NCBI RefSeq assembly: GCF_014076495.1
Contig: NZ_CP043575.1
Coordinates: 124,001-188,000, forward strand
DNA length: 64,000 nt
Direction of reading: 5' to 3'
Source: Comamonas koreensis
GTDB lineage: Bacteria; Pseudomonadota; Gammaproteobacteria; Burkholderiales; Burkholderiaceae_C
The position numbers and the translations under genes were made by a program. Below the pieces are notes generated by a model. The model was not told the DNA's origin. It did no database searches and saw only the letters and a program-made list of their open reading frames with translations. This document shows positions 1-10,034 of this stretch, piece after piece. Each line of letters starts with the position of its first letter. The stretch's first letter is position 1.

Positions 1-301
1 TGGCATTCGCTCATCGCAATGAAGCGGTCAAGGCGTGTAGGCAATTGGGGCGGGCTATCTGGAAACGCTGGAGCGGCTACCACCGAAGGTCTCTGGTGGA
101 GACCAAGATGAATTGCTTCAAGCGCCTGGGCGAGAAGGTGATGGCCAGGACGTTTGAGCGGCAGGTGGCCGAGCTCAATATCCGCGCATCTATTCTCAAT
201 CAATTTACCGCGCTGGGCACACCCCAGACGGTCGCTGCTGCGTAAATCCATTTGGGATTGGGGATGTCTTGCCCTATGGCCGATTTATGCAACAACGCCT
301 T
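1..301 (+). mobile_element. Right end of an IS5-family (IS903 group) insertion sequence, truncated by the window edge
   Basis: Contains the last third of an IS903-type transposase gene followed by the element's right terminal repeat at about 283-299 (ATTTATGCAACAACGCC). The same terminal sequence closes the second copy at 13995-14013. The coding part is clearly homologous to that copy but carries scattered substitutions, and the non-coding tail after the stop codon differs strongly. The two are therefore related isoforms, not recent duplicates. The outermost bases of this end (CCTT in place of CCCC) are degenerate. The left part of the element lies outside the window. Confidence 0.85.
3..245 (+). 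CDS. IS5-family (IS903 group) transposase, C-terminal part only
   Basis: The reading frame is open from the window edge and ends at a TAA at 243-245, giving the final 80 residues of a DDE transposase. The segment RRSLVETKMNCFKRL contains the glutamate expected to complete the DDE triad and the Y-(2)-R-(3)-E-(6)-K type signature of IS5-family enzymes. The sequence closely matches the C-terminal fragment at 13660-13957. Whether the whole gene is intact cannot be seen, because its start lies to the left of the window. Confidence 0.85.
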   Translation, partial: AFAHRNEAVKACRQLGRAIWKRWSGYHRRSLVETKMNCFKRLGEKVMARTFERQVAELNIRASILNQFTALGTPQTVAAA

Positions 302-436
302 GCCACCCGGCTGTAAGCATCGCCGAACAACAGATCACCTTCCCAATGTCCCGGCACTGCACGATCCTCGATGCAAGCCGGGCGCTCGCTGACGGGTACG
401 GCATCGAGCGGGACTACCACGTGAATCGATTGAAAT
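302..436. other. Short spacer between the IS end and the copper ATPase gene
   Basis: This stretch has no convincing gene. A short open frame on the plus strand overlaps the end of the P-type ATPase gene, but has no ribosome binding site and no recognisable domain. It may be a remnant of sequence disrupted by the IS. Confidence 0.4.
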
Positions 437-2956
437 TCACCGATGAGACTGCTGACTTCTTAAACGCAGTGCATTGAAGATCACAGACGCCGAACTCAGG
501 CTCATAGCAAGTGCCGCGATCATGGGCGACAGAAGCCACCCTGTGAACGGATACAGAACTCCCGCTGCAATTGGCACACCAATTCCGTTGTAGATGAAGG
601 CAAACAGCAAGTTCTGTCGCATATTGCGCACTGTGTCAGTTGAGATTTCACGAGACTGGGCAATGCCACGCAAATCACCCTTGACCAGCGTGATCTGACC
701 GCTGTTCATTGCTACGTCGGTCCCTGTTCCCATGGCTACACCTACATCAGCTTTTGCCAAGGCCGGCGCATCGTTGATTCCGTCACCAGCCATGGCAACC
801 ACATGGCCTTCACTTTGCAATCGCTCCACGAGAGCTAGCTTGTCGACGGGCTTGACTTCGCCATGGACTTCATCAATTCCAAGCTTGGCACCAACAGCCT
901 TGGCTGTGGTCAGACCATCTCCGGTTGCCATGACAATTCGCAAGCCGCTTGCATGAAGCGTTTGAATGGCATCCAAAGTGCTAGCTTTGATAGGGTCTGT
1001 TACTGCCAGGATGCCTGCGAACTTCCCATCAGCCGCTAAATGCATGATGCTTGCACCCTCTCCTCGCAGGCGTTCTCCGTCCGATTGCAAGGAAGATACA
1101 GAAACGCCTTCTTGAGCCATCAGTGTGGTGTTGCCTAATGCCAAGCGCCGCCCCTCAACGGTTCCACGTACACCAATACCGCTGGCGGAATCGAAGTCCA
1201 CAGGTTTAGCGAGTTGCAAGCCTTGTTCACGTGCAGCTCGGACGATGGCATCCGCAAGTGGATGCTCGCTACCCTGATCCAAGCTAGCGGCAAGCCTCAA
1301 AACTTCGTCAGCGGTGAAATCTGGAGTAGGAATCGCTTTATCGAATGCAGGCCGACCTTCTGTAAGGGTGCCCGTTTTATCTACGATGAGCGTATCCACT
1401 TCACGCATCTTTTCTATGGCGCCTGCGTCACGGAACAAAACGCCTTGCTCTGCAGCGCGCCCTGTTGCCACCATTACTGACATGGGTGTGGCCAAACCTA
1501 GCGCGCATGGGCAGGCGATGATGAGTACCGCGACGGCATTGATCAACCCAAACACCCAACTGGGCTCTGGGCCAAAAATTCCCCAGACGAAGAAGGTCAC
1601 TACAGCGACTAGCACGACAACCAGAACAAACTTTCCAGCCACTACGTCGGCCATTCGCTGCATCGGTGCCTTCGACCGTTGGGCCGATGCAACCATCTGA
1701 ACGATCTGGGAAAGCATGGTGGCAGCCCCCACCTTTTCTGACCTCATGACCAGAGCTCCACTCGTATTGAGTGTGGCGCCGATCAGTTTGTCGTCAACGC
1801 GCTTTGTCACAGGTATTGGCTCGCCCGTGAGCATCGATTCATCAACGGCGCTTTGCCCTTCCGTGACAATGCCATCCACGGGTACTTTCTCGCCTGGACG
1901 TACGCGCAGCAGGTCTCCGACATGCACGTGGCTAAGGGGAACATCTTCCTCACTGCCATCTTCATTGATACGCCTTGCCGTCTTAGGAGCTAGGCTAAGC
2001 AATGATTTGATAGCGGCTGAGGTCTGAGAACGAGCCTTCAGTTCGATGATCTGTCCCAACATGGTCAAAGAAATGATGACCACCGCTGCCTCGTAATAAA
2101 CCGCTACACGGCCCATGGATACGAACGAGTCGGGAAACACGCCGGGTGCCAGCGTCGCTACGAGGCTGTAGACAAAGGCAGCTCCCGATCCCAAGCTGAT
2201 CAACGTCCACATGTTCGGACTGCGGTGGATGATTGACTGCCAGCCTCGAACAAAAAAGGGCCAGCCCGTCCATAGCACCACGGGCAGTGAAAGTGCCAAC
2301 TCGACCCACGTTTGGGTCTGCATAGTGAACCAGCCGAACTTGTGTCCGAACATGGCCAGAGTGGTAACAATCAGCGTGAGTGGCAGCGTCCACCAGAATC
2401 GCCGTTGGAAGTCTTGCAACTCACTGTTGTCCTCTTCTCCAACCGGGATCAGTGGCTCAAGAGTCATTCCACACTTGGGGCAGTTTCCGGGATGATCTTG
2501 CCGGACCTCCGGATGCATCGGGCAGGTATAGATCGTTCCGGTCGGAACCACGCCCGATTCATCAAACGATTTCTGATCTGAATGACTTGCAGCCACATGA
2601 GCATGTTCGTGCGAGCTGAGCAACTGGGCCTCAGGCACCAAATGCATTTGGCACTTTGGGCAGCGCCCCGGATGATCTTGATGGACTTCAGGATGCATTG
2701 GGCATACATAGACCGTGTCCCCTCCTGCGTGATCAGCCTGTTCGTTACTCGATATGAATTGCGCGGGGCCATGAGCAAATTTTTGCTGGCAACCGTTACT
2801 GCAGAAGCGATAGATCCGTCCTTCGTGAACTATCCGATGGGGCGACTGTAGAGAGACAGTCATGCCGCAAACTGGATCCTTCAGAAGCTCGGCCTCAGTC
2901 TTGGTGTTTTCCAACTCAACTGACTCTGAAGAAGATCGATGCTGATGATGTTGCAT
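437..2956 (-). CDS. Copper-translocating P1B-type ATPase with YHS and two heavy-metal-binding domains
   Basis: Predicted inner-membrane pump exporting Cu(I) (possibly Ag(I)) from the cytoplasm, 839 residues. The N-terminus has a YHS/TRASH-type domain (DPVCGM near residue 27, FCSNGC near 52), then two HMBD motifs (YVCPMHPEV near 83, YTCPMHPEV near 143) instead of classical HMA domains. The core follows: LTGEP, the ion-site motif [10 protein letters not shown] in a membrane helix, the phosphorylation motif [17 protein letters not shown] and [10 protein letters not shown]. The CPC motif marks the P1B-1 copper/silver group. It lies downstream of copABCD on the same strand, separated by 299 bp that hold its own MerR-type promoter. 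The architecture resembles CopF/SilP-type pumps. I give no symbol because copA/copF naming is inconsistent for this group. Confidence 0.93.
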   Translation of the reverse strand: MQHHQHRSSSESVELENTKTEAELLKDPVCGMTVSLQSPHRIVHEGRIYRFCSNGCQQKFAHGPAQFISSNEQADHAGGDTVYVCPMHPEVHQDHPGRCPKCQMHLVPEAQLLSSHEHAHVAASHSDQKSFDESGVVPTGTIYTCPMHPEVRQDHPGNCPKCGMTLEPLIPVGEEDNSELQDFQRRFWWTLPLTLIVTTLAMFGHKFGWFTMQTQTWVELALSLPVVLWTGWPFFVRGWQSIIHRSPNMWTLISLGSGAAFVYSLVATLAPGVFPDSFVSMGRVAVYYEAAVVIISLTMLGQIIELKARSQTSAAIKSLLSLAPKTARRINEDGSEEDVPLSHVHVGDLLRVRPGEKVPVDGIVTEGQSAVDESMLTGEPIPVTKRVDDKLIGATLNTSGALVMRSEKVGAATMLSQIVQMVASAQRSKAPMQRMADVVAGKFVLVVVLVAVVTFFVWGIFGPEPSWVFGLINAVAVLIIACPCALGLATPMSVMVATGRAAEQGVLFRDAGAIEKMREVDTLIVDKTGTLTEGRPAFDKAIPTPDFTADEVLRLAASLDQGSEHPLADAIVRAAREQGLQLAKPVDFDSASGIGVRGTVEGRRLALGNTTLMAQEGVSVSSLQSDGERLRGEGASIMHLAADGKFAGILAVTDPIKASTLDAIQTLHASGLRIVMATGDGLTTAKAVGAKLGIDEVHGEVKPVDKLALVERLQSEGHVVAMAGDGINDAPALAKADVGVAMGTGTDVAMNSGQITLVKGDLRGIAQSREISTDTVRNMRQNLLFAFIYNGIGVPIAAGVLYPFTGWLLSPMIAALAMSLSSASVIFNALRLRSQQSHR

Positions 2957-2984
2957 GCAGATGGCCCTTCGCGATGTTCGATCG

Positions 2985-3015
2985 ATTCTTGGCTCTTACA
3001 CCATGTGAATGTCAA
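2985..3015 (-). promoter_or_regulatory. MerR/CueR-type promoter of the copper ATPase gene
   Basis: Read on the minus strand, a perfect -35 TTGACA (3010-3015) is followed by a 19-bp spacer (2991-3009) and a -10-like AAGAAT (2985-2990). The spacer starts with TTCACATGGTGTAA, an imperfect dyad. A 19-bp spacer holding a dyad next to the -35 box is the hallmark of promoters activated by MerR-family metal sensors. The same core, TTGACATTCACAT, precedes the HMA chaperone gene at 10319. The rest of the 2957-3255 gap shows no gene. The regulator, presumably CueR-like, is not in the window. Confidence 0.55.
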
Positions 3016-3255
3016 GCCAGAATCTGCTCGAGAAATAACTCTGTCCGCCTCTTCTGAGGTCCCGCAACCTGAGTACGGTGCTTGTGGTCATCTCAATCCA
3101 AGAAATGATTCTGGGGTTGAGGTGGCCTTTGTCATGACTACCTGACACGGAGATCATCCAAGCACGAATCCTCCGAAGCGATGTACCCTTCCTCTCCGTA
3201 TGTAGTTCTGCCTTGTGCAGTCCCCGTGTCAGCTGTCGGTGGGTGATCTAAAGGT

Positions 3256-4182
3256 TCAAATTCCTTTTGGCGAAAGAATCCCTAACCAAGCCACACTCGC
3301 CAAAACCAGAACTGCCAGTGTTGCTTCCATGAACAGGCTCTGGCGTAGCTTAGCGACTGCTTGTGCATGATTTCCAGAGGTCAACGATGCCTCCAGACTT
3401 GGACTTAGCCGGAACCGATTTGCCGAAGCCAAAGCAAGCATTCCGAGAACCAGCAACAGCTTGCCTAACAGCAACTGACCATAGAGTGTCGAAACAAGCG
3501 GATCAAGCGAAGGCCCTGCGATCAATACGTAGTTGAGTACACCACTGATCCCCAGAACGACCACGATCAGCGTCCCGACCTGGGCGAAGCCATTTGATGT
3601 TCGGCTCAATATTGCTACTGTGTTTGATGCCTTATTCGCACTCGATACGGCCAAGATCAAAAAGGCGAGTAACGCACCGACCCATGCCCCTGCAGCCCAG
3701 AGGTGCGAGATGTCCGAAGCCAGGTGGATGTATCCGCGCACTCCATCGTCCATCGCACCATGACCAGTCCAGGCCAGGGTCGCGAGTGCCACACCGCTAG
3801 ATACGGACATGGCAACAAAGCGCAATGTTGGATTGAATTTCACCAATGCGATCAAGATGCAAAGCACAAGTGCAAGAATACGAATGCACCAAGCTAGGCC
3901 CATGTGGGTGCCGGTGATGAGCATCTCGAACACATGCGTTGATAACTCGGTATATGTTTGCGCACCGGACATTGCCTTGGCAAGGACTGTCATGCTGACC
4001 ACGGACAGCCCAATTCCGAATGCTGCAAATGCACCGACACATATTCGATAGCTGCGCGCAATTGCCAAGGATCGCTCGTCACGGCCAAGGGCATAGACGC
4101 CAAACATGGCAACGCCAAAAGCCGCTGCCATGTCCAGATAAAGCGCAAGGCGCAATACGATGGTGAACCAATCCTCGGCCAT
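3256..4182 (-). CDS. copD: Copper resistance inner-membrane protein CopD
   Basis: A 308-residue hydrophobic protein with about eight membrane-spanning segments, typical of CopD/PcoD, which acts with periplasmic CopC in moving copper across the inner membrane. Conserved features include His and Met residues near helix ends (GTHMGLAW, TGHGAMDD, ASDISHLWAAGAWVG). Its start is 4 bp after the copC stop codon, so the two genes are almost certainly cotranscribed and translationally coupled. It is the last gene of the copABCD block before the separately promoted P-type ATPase gene. Confidence 0.92.
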   Translation of the reverse strand: MAEDWFTIVLRLALYLDMAAAFGVAMFGVYALGRDERSLAIARSYRICVGAFAAFGIGLSVVSMTVLAKAMSGAQTYTELSTHVFEMLITGTHMGLAWCIRILALVLCILIALVKFNPTLRFVAMSVSSGVALATLAWTGHGAMDDGVRGYIHLASDISHLWAAGAWVGALLAFLILAVSSANKASNTVAILSRTSNGFAQVGTLIVVVLGISGVLNYVLIAGPSLDPLVSTLYGQLLLGKLLLVLGMLALASANRFRLSPSLEASLTSGNHAQAVAKLRQSLFMEATLAVLVLASVAWLGILSPKGI

Positions 4183-4186
4183 GTGC

Positions 4187-4573
4187 TTACTTCACCTGGA
4201 ATGTGACGTTGCCATTGATAGGGTGTGTATCTGACGACACGGCACGCCAATCCACACGATAGGCACCAGGCTGAAGCGTCTGGGCAGGAGTAATGACCAT
4301 GGTTTTGCCATCGCTAGCGCCAGAGACGCTTGCGCTGACCTTCATTGCGCCGTGATTTGGCATTCCGGGCATCCCCGTCATGATCAAGTTCGCTGCGGAG
4401 AACTGAGGAACCAGCGTCTCAGAGAACTTCAACTCAATCGTTGCAGGGGCCGCGACCTGCGACTTATCCGCAGGCGAAGAGGAAACTAACGAAGGATGTG
4501 CAAATGCTGCGGAAGCGAACATTGTTGCGGCGATTGGCGCGATGAATTTTGCGACCAGGCTTGAGCGATGCAT
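4187..4573 (-). CDS. copC: Periplasmic copper-binding protein CopC
   Basis: A 128-residue secreted protein with an N-terminal signal peptide ending near AFA, so that the mature protein begins with His (HPSLVSSSPAD), the N-terminal Cu(II) ligand of CopC. A Met/His-rich segment (MTGMPGMPNHGAM, near 65-77) corresponds to the Cu(I) site, and DTHPINGNVTF near the C-terminus matches the second conserved His region. Size and domain (CopC/CopZ beta-barrel) are normal for the family. It binds periplasmic copper and probably hands it to CopD, encoded 4 bp downstream. Confidence 0.93.
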   Translation of the reverse strand: MHRSSLVAKFIAPIAATMFASAAFAHPSLVSSSPADKSQVAAPATIELKFSETLVPQFSAANLIMTGMPGMPNHGAMKVSASVSGASDGKTMVITPAQTLQPGAYRVDWRAVSSDTHPINGNVTFQVK

Positions 4574-4681
4574 GAGGACTCCTATTTAAGTGTGATAGTG
4601 GTTTGAAAGGGATGTCGAATCTAGGACGGAGGAGTTGGCGCACCCAAGGACGCGCCAACTAGGAGTAAGACATTGGACAGG

Positions 4682-5653
4682 CTAGAACCAGAAACGGACA
4701 CCGGCCACCCAACGTGTTTGCCGAGCACGGCCGCCTTCTGCGCGAACGAGATCTGCGGTACGCCCGAAACTTCCCGCACGTTCCACACCGATATATGGAG
4801 CGAACTGACGGCTGAACTCGTAGCGCAGTCGCAGGCCAGCAGATGCTTCGGCTAGGCCCTTGCCGATATGGCGCTCTGGATCATCCTTGCCGTAAAACTG
4901 CATTTCAGCTCTAGGCTCAAGGATCAGGCGCTGAGTCAGCAATAGTTCGTAGCTTGCATTTAGGCGAAGCGCAGTTCTGCCACCACTGCCAACATAGGCT
5001 GTGGCCTCCAGCTCGAACCAGTAAGGGGCTAAGCCCTGTACACCAAATGCTAGCCATTGACGGCTAGGCCCCACTCCGTTGTCTAAGCGCACACCGAGTT
5101 GCGTATCCCAGTAGGTTGTGACCGCCCTGCTCCATAGCAGCTCGGTGCGAGCCTCTTCGAGCTTTCCTTTGGCGACGTCACCTTCTGCCTTTAAGACAGC
5201 TTTGTTGTATGCGGTGCCATACCATGCTTGCAAGTCATAGGCCGTCGAATCCTCGCCTCTACGCGAAAAACGGCGTTCCAGGGTCTCACCTCGCAGCGAG
5301 GCAAAGGTATGCTCGTCCGCAAGCATCAAGCGTGGGACGCCAGGCACCGCGTAGTCGCCCGATCCCAAGGTCAACCCATTGGAGTACCCATGAGGGTCAC
5401 GAGCATCTGGAGGTGCGGATCCCCCTTGCATCTGCATGCTGCCGTGATCCATCGCAGGGGCACTTGCGGCGCTTTCAGTCATAGCGCCATGACCGGCGTG
5501 TGGATCAGCTGCAGTTGTGGCGGGGCTTGTCGGCGCTTCCATTTGCATACCGGCTTGACCATGCGATGAATGGTCGCTTTGGGCCTGTGCCGCAATGCTC
5601 ACAAGAGCAAGGACTGCAGTGGACAATGCACGAATAGGGAGTGCTTTGGACAT
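4682..5653 (-). CDS. copB: Copper resistance outer-membrane protein CopB
   Basis: A 323-residue protein with a signal peptide (ending near AQAQS), a metal-binding Met/His-rich segment over roughly residues 26-80 (motifs such as HGQAGMQM, DPHAGHGAM, MDHGSMQM) and a C-terminal beta-barrel domain ending in an aromatic residue (GVRFWF), as expected for outer-membrane insertion. PcoB/CopB proteins sequester copper at the outer membrane. The gene starts 25 bp after copA and precedes copC, the classical copABCD order. Confidence 0.93.
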   Translation of the reverse strand: MSKALPIRALSTAVLALVSIAAQAQSDHSSHGQAGMQMEAPTSPATTAADPHAGHGAMTESAASAPAMDHGSMQMQGGSAPPDARDPHGYSNGLTLGSGDYAVPGVPRLMLADEHTFASLRGETLERRFSRRGEDSTAYDLQAWYGTAYNKAVLKAEGDVAKGKLEEARTELLWSRAVTTYWDTQLGVRLDNGVGPSRQWLAFGVQGLAPYWFELEATAYVGSGGRTALRLNASYELLLTQRLILEPRAEMQFYGKDDPERHIGKGLAEASAGLRLRYEFSRQFAPYIGVERAGSFGRTADLVRAEGGRARQTRWVAGVRFWF

Positions 5654-5678
5654 TTTTGATCTTCCTTGTGATGTTTGT

Positions 5679-7541
5679 TCAAGACACTACGACTTCGCGG
5701 AACATGCCAGCATCCATGTGGAACATCAGGTGGCAATGCCAAGCCCAGCGTCCGAGAGCATCTGCCGTCACCAAGAAGCTGATGCGTTGTGCAGGCTGTA
5801 CTGGCAAGGTGTGTCGACGGGCAAGGAAGCGACCATCAGGGCTCTCCAGTTCACTCCACATACCATGCAAATGCATTGGGTGAGTCATCATGGTGTCGTT
5901 GTGTAGGATGACCCGCAAACGTTCACCGTGACGGAAGTGAACAGGTGTTGATTGCCCGAACTCCAAACCATCAAGAGACCAGGAATAGCGTTCCATATTG
6001 CCGGTCAGGTGCAACTCCACCTCACGTCCTGGACCGCGCGAGTCCATTGGACCTGAAGGCGTATGCAGATCTGCCAAGGTCAGCACCCGTCTGCCGTTAT
6101 TGCGCAGACCGATGCCCGGATCGTCGAGATTGGTGCGTGCCATATCGACCCGCATATCAGTGCTCGCCCCATACTCCGTTCGGGCATGGCGTGCGGTAGT
6201 GCTGGGCACAGCCAATCCTCCTGCTGACATGGCATGCTGACTATGGTCCATCGCCATACCACCGTGATTCATGCCGCCCATCGCACCATGAACCATGCCG
6301 GCCATTGCCCCCGACATACCAGCCATGCCCGTCATCCCAGACATGCCGGTCATCTCCATGTCGGCACCGGAAGTACCATGGCTCATGGCGCCCATCATGT
6401 CGCTCATACCCAGCCATTCGACGGGATCGAGTGCAGGGACAGGAGCTTGCAGACCTTCGCGCACTGCTAACGTAGCGCGTGCATAGCCTGTTCGGTCCAT
6501 CGACTGAGCAAAGATCGTATAGGCGTCATCACGTGGCTCGACAATCACGTCTATGGTTTCGCCAGGGCCGAATCGGAATTCATCGACAGTCACAGGCTCT
6601 ACGTCGACGCCGTCAACATGCACCACAGTGAGCTTCAGACCCGGAATACGTACGTCATAGAAGGTATTGCCCGCACCATTGACCATGCGCAATCGGACAC
6701 GCTCGCCCGGACGGAAAAGAGCAGTCCAATTGCCTGCAGGTGTGACGCCATTTGCGAGGTAGGTCAAAGTCGCAGAAGAGAGGTCGGCTAAATCCGTTGG
6801 ACTCATGCGCATCTCGTTCCACATCTTGCGCTTGTCTAATGCCGCCGACACTCCATCACGCGATACATCACGGAAGAAGTCGAAGATCGTGGGCTGGTTG
6901 TAGTTGTAATAGTCGCCCTGAACCTTGAGTTTTGCGAAGACGCGCATGGGGTCTTCGTCAGTCCAGTCAGAGAAGAGCACGACATGGTCACGATCTGCAC
7001 GGATAGTCTCAGGTCCTGCGGGATCGATGATGATTGCTCCGTACATGCCGGTGAGCTCCTGCATGCCTGAATGTGAATGATACCAGTAGGAACCGCTTTG
7101 CTGAACCTTGAAACGGTAAGTGAACGTCTCTCCAGGAGGAATGCCCGCAAAGCTGATGCCTGGAACTCCGTCCATCTGGTAGGGCAAGATAATGCCGTGC
7201 CAATGAATAGAAGTGGCCTCGCGAAGCTTGTTCGTGACTCGAATCGTCACCGTCTCACCCTCTCGCCAGCGCAGGGTTGGTGCAGGAAGCGATCCATTGA
7301 TCGTTGTCGCCATGCCAGGCTTGCCTGTAAAGTTCACGGCGGACTCGGCGATCACCAGATCGAACTCGTTACCCTTCAGCACCGGAGCGGCCCCACGGAC
7401 TGTGGAGCTCTGCTGAGCGAATGCCATGAGCGACTGCGTTGACAGGCCCGCCAGCACGCCCCCCGCTGCCAGCCCCTGAACGAAGCGCCGACGAGAGAAC
7501 CCCTGAGTGGGAGTGACAATAAATGGCGAATGACGCGGCAT
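5679..7541 (-). CDS. copA: Periplasmic multicopper oxidase CopA, Tat-exported
   Basis: A 620-residue laccase-like oxidase thought to oxidise Cu(I) to less toxic Cu(II) in the periplasm. The N-terminus has a twin-arginine signal (SRRRFVQGLAAGG). Copper ligands are visible in the usual places: IHWHG and YWYHSHSG in the first cupredoxin domain; HPMHLHGM and WAWHCHLMFHMDAGM in the last. A long Met/His/Gly-rich insert (roughly residues 385-450, repeats of MSGM, MAGM, MGGMNHGGM) is the CopA-type copper-binding region. It is the first gene of copABCD and is transcribed divergently from copRS. Confidence 0.95.
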   Translation of the reverse strand: MPRHSPFIVTPTQGFSRRRFVQGLAAGGVLAGLSTQSLMAFAQQSSTVRGAAPVLKGNEFDLVIAESAVNFTGKPGMATTINGSLPAPTLRWREGETVTIRVTNKLREATSIHWHGIILPYQMDGVPGISFAGIPPGETFTYRFKVQQSGSYWYHSHSGMQELTGMYGAIIIDPAGPETIRADRDHVVLFSDWTDEDPMRVFAKLKVQGDYYNYNQPTIFDFFRDVSRDGVSAALDKRKMWNEMRMSPTDLADLSSATLTYLANGVTPAGNWTALFRPGERVRLRMVNGAGNTFYDVRIPGLKLTVVHVDGVDVEPVTVDEFRFGPGETIDVIVEPRDDAYTIFAQSMDRTGYARATLAVREGLQAPVPALDPVEWLGMSDMMGAMSHGTSGADMEMTGMSGMTGMAGMSGAMAGMVHGAMGGMNHGGMAMDHSQHAMSAGGLAVPSTTARHARTEYGASTDMRVDMARTNLDDPGIGLRNNGRRVLTLADLHTPSGPMDSRGPGREVELHLTGNMERYSWSLDGLEFGQSTPVHFRHGERLRVILHNDTMMTHPMHLHGMWSELESPDGRFLARRHTLPVQPAQRISFLVTADALGRWAWHCHLMFHMDAGMFREVVVS

Positions 7542-7658
7542 ACGGTGAAATCCTCCAGAGCTTTCAACAAAATCGTTTTCAGCGACGCTGCCTGAAACAA
7601 CAATCGCTCGATATGTTCAATATACTAGGGCGCACCGAATTTCGATGAAGTGACTCAC

Positions 7659-7678
7659 GCATTACATTCATGTAATGC
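7659..7678. promoter_or_regulatory. Perfect palindrome in the copA-copR divergent promoter region (candidate CopR box)
   Basis: The sequence GCATTACATTCATGTAATGC has two perfect 9-bp arms separated by 2 bp. It lies in the 365-bp region between copA and copR, about 118 bp upstream of the copA start, with an AT-rich -10-like segment (TAGTATAT on the minus strand, near 7620-7627) between it and copA. Copper response regulators of the CopR/CusR/PcoR type bind short inverted repeats with TTACAT/TGTAAT-like arms. A second partial half-site (CATTACAT near 7828) lies closer to copR. Apart from these elements the region from 7542 to 7906 shows no gene. Confidence 0.7.
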
Positions 7679-7906
7679 TCGCGTCATGTTCTGTGCGACT
7701 GGGGGCGTCTATCCATAAAAGCGTTCGTTGCCACCGGGAGGCTCACGCTGCTCGCCACGATTGACGACTTCCCAGGAGGGAACAACAAGGCCGTGTTGAG
7801 CCTTTCTATCGCCAGGATTTCATGAACATTACATTTTTCTTATCTTCATGTCAGAGTGCATCAAACTCGGCACACTCTTGATCGTCCACTGCAGCGGAGC
7901 GAGTAC

Positions 7907-8590
7907 ATGAGGATTTTGATTGTCGAAGATGAGCCTAAAACAGGTGAATACCTGCGCCAAGGACTGACCGAGGCTGGCTACATTGCTGACCTCGTCTCAA
8001 ATGGCTCAGACGGCTTACATCTGGCTCTGCAAGGTGAATACTCCTTGGTGATCTTGGATGTCATGCTGCCGGGCCTCAATGGTTGGCAGGTGCTCCAGTC
8101 TCTGCGTGATCGGGGACTACATATGCCGGTCCTGTTTCTTACTGCACGGGACCATGTCGAGGACCGTGTCAAAGGACTAGAGCTCGGCGCAGATGATTAC
8201 CTGGTAAAGCCGTTTTCGTTCGCAGAGCTACTCGCCAGAGTTCGCATCATTCTTAGACGCGGACATCCGGCCAATGAAGGTACTACTCTGACTGTTGCAG
8301 ATCTCGAGCTAGACCTGCTGCGTCGCCGCGTATCTCGCAACGGCAAACGTGTTGACCTCACAGCCAAAGAGTTCGGACTCTTAGAGTTGCTGATGCGCCG
8401 ACATGGTGAAGTGCTGCCACGTTCATTGATCGCATCGCAGGTATGGGACATGAATTTCGACAGCGACACCAACGTCATTGAGGTGGCCATGCGCCGTCTG
8501 CGGGCCAAAATTGACGAAGGCCACTCGATCAAACTGATCCAGACCGTACGGGGAATGGGCTATGTGCTTGAAGTCCCCGAGGAGGAATAG
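7907..8590 (+). CDS. copR: Copper-responsive OmpR-family response regulator CopR
   Basis: A 227-residue two-component regulator with a receiver domain ([16 protein letters not shown]; phosphoacceptor Asp in [13 protein letters not shown]; conserved Lys in [10 protein letters not shown]) and a C-terminal OmpR/PhoB winged helix ([38 protein letters not shown]). I place the start at 7907, preceded by GGAGCGAG and giving the canonical MRILIVED beginning; a start 51 bp upstream is possible but adds non-conserved residues. It is divergent from copABCD and directly followed by the kinase gene, so it most likely controls that operon. Confidence 0.92.
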   Translation: MRILIVEDEPKTGEYLRQGLTEAGYIADLVSNGSDGLHLALQGEYSLVILDVMLPGLNGWQVLQSLRDRGLHMPVLFLTARDHVEDRVKGLELGADDYLVKPFSFAELLARVRIILRRGHPANEGTTLTVADLELDLLRRRVSRNGKRVDLTAKEFGLLELLMRRHGEVLPRSLIASQVWDMNFDSDTNVIEVAMRRLRAKIDEGHSIKLIQTVRGMGYVLEVPEEE

Positions 8591-10021
8591 GTGCAGCGTC
8601 TCACTCGCAAGGTAAAGCTCTCTTTAACGAGTCGCTTGGCCCTCTGCTTCACGGCTGTTGCGGCAGCCGTAGTGCTAGGTTTAGGCGGCCTATTTCTAGT
8701 CGTTACAGAAAAGCATTTCGTGGAATTGGACCGAATGACGCTTCAGGACAAGCGCCATTTAATCGAGAAAATTCTCCAGAACACCAAGTCAGTCGATGAT
8801 GCTCGTTGGCGTTTAAATGAGGCACTGAACTATCACGAGGATCTTCAAGTCCAGGTGAAAGATGCCCAAGGAGAAACCGTATTTCAATCGCCCGCATCCG
8901 GCTTCGCAGTGCCGGATCGCAATTCGGCTTTTATCGACAAGGAAGGATCGTTTGGTGTGTGGCGGCATGCAGACGCAGAATTCCACATATTAAGCTTTGA
9001 GACGCTACCGGCCTACGCACCATCACCATTAAAGGTACTGATCGCTGCAGACACCAAGCATCACATCCAATTTCTCGACGGAATTCGAGCAAGCTTCGCC
9101 ATCTATGTAATTGCAGCAATTTTTTTGTGCTCACTGCTATCTTGGCTCGCTGCGAGACAAGGGCTGGCACCGTTGCGTGAGATGAAATCACGGGCAGCTG
9201 TTGTGACAGGACAGAAGTTGAGTGAGCGCATGCCGGTCGAGGCTGTGCCCGTTGAAATGGCTGACCTGGCGCATGAGCTCAATCGCATGCTGGATCGGCT
9301 GCAGGACGATTTTCAGCGCCTGACAGATTTCGCGTCTGATTTGGCTCATGAACTACGTACGCCCATCAGCAACCTGTTGACGCAGACTCAGGTTGTGCTG
9401 GCATCCAAGCGTGATGCCGCGACATACCGAGACATTCTTGCCTCAAATGCCGAAGAGTTTCAGCGTCTGGCTCGTATGGTGTCAGACATGCTATTCCTGG
9501 CCAAAACCGAACGAGGCGTAAGCTTGCCGCGCAAAGAGCAATTCTCCGCAAAGCAAGAAGCATATGTATTGCTGGAGTTTTACGAGGCTGTCGCGGAAGA
9601 AAAGCAAATTCATTTGAAGCTAAAAGGCGATGGACGCGTTGATGGTGATCGGTTGATGTTCCATCGTGCTGTGAGTAATTTGCTATCTAATGCTTTGCGC
9701 TACACGCCGCAGGCAGGGACGGTCACCATCGACATTGCGGCCTCCACCTCCTGGACACTTGTCACTGTGGAAAATACAGGGCAGGACATTGATCCCAAAG
9801 TCCTGCCCAGGTTATTTGACCGCTTCTATCGCGCTGACCCCTCCAGGGCACATCCGGACTCAGACGGTAGCGGATTGGGTTTGGCGATTACCCGAGCGAT
9901 TGTTGAAGCCCATGGTGGCGCCATTGCAGCAACTTCAGCCGATGGACGAACTCGCTTCACCTTGAAATTTCCCACTCCGCAGCCGACTTCCAAAGCAGAT
10001 CAGAAAACAGGTTTTTCTTGA
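8591..10021 (+). CDS. copS: Heavy-metal sensor histidine kinase CopS
   Basis: A 476-residue inner-membrane sensor kinase starting at GTG immediately after the copR stop codon, so translation is coupled. The first membrane helix is near residues 14-37 and the second near 170-190, flanking a periplasmic sensing domain of the CusS/IrlB type. A HAMP segment, the H-box (DLAHELRTPISN, with the autophosphorylated His), the N-box (HRAVSNLLSNALRYTP) and the G-box (DGSGLGLAITRAI) follow. It likely senses periplasmic copper and phosphorylates CopR. Confidence 0.92.
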   Translation: MQRLTRKVKLSLTSRLALCFTAVAAAVVLGLGGLFLVVTEKHFVELDRMTLQDKRHLIEKILQNTKSVDDARWRLNEALNYHEDLQVQVKDAQGETVFQSPASGFAVPDRNSAFIDKEGSFGVWRHADAEFHILSFETLPAYAPSPLKVLIAADTKHHIQFLDGIRASFAIYVIAAIFLCSLLSWLAARQGLAPLREMKSRAAVVTGQKLSERMPVEAVPVEMADLAHELNRMLDRLQDDFQRLTDFASDLAHELRTPISNLLTQTQVVLASKRDAATYRDILASNAEEFQRLARMVSDMLFLAKTERGVSLPRKEQFSAKQEAYVLLEFYEAVAEEKQIHLKLKGDGRVDGDRLMFHRAVSNLLSNALRYTPQAGTVTIDIAASTSWTLVTVENTGQDIDPKVLPRLFDRFYRADPSRAHPDSDGSGLGLAITRAIVEAHGGAIAATSADGRTRFTLKFPTPQPTSKADQKTGFS

Positions 10022-10034
10022 AAGAAAGAAGACA

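Noticed and set aside
154..477. Plus-strand open frame across the IS end and the 3' end of the ATPase gene
   Set aside because: It overlaps the transposase fragment and the IS terminal repeat in another frame, lacks a ribosome site and shows no domain; most likely chance.
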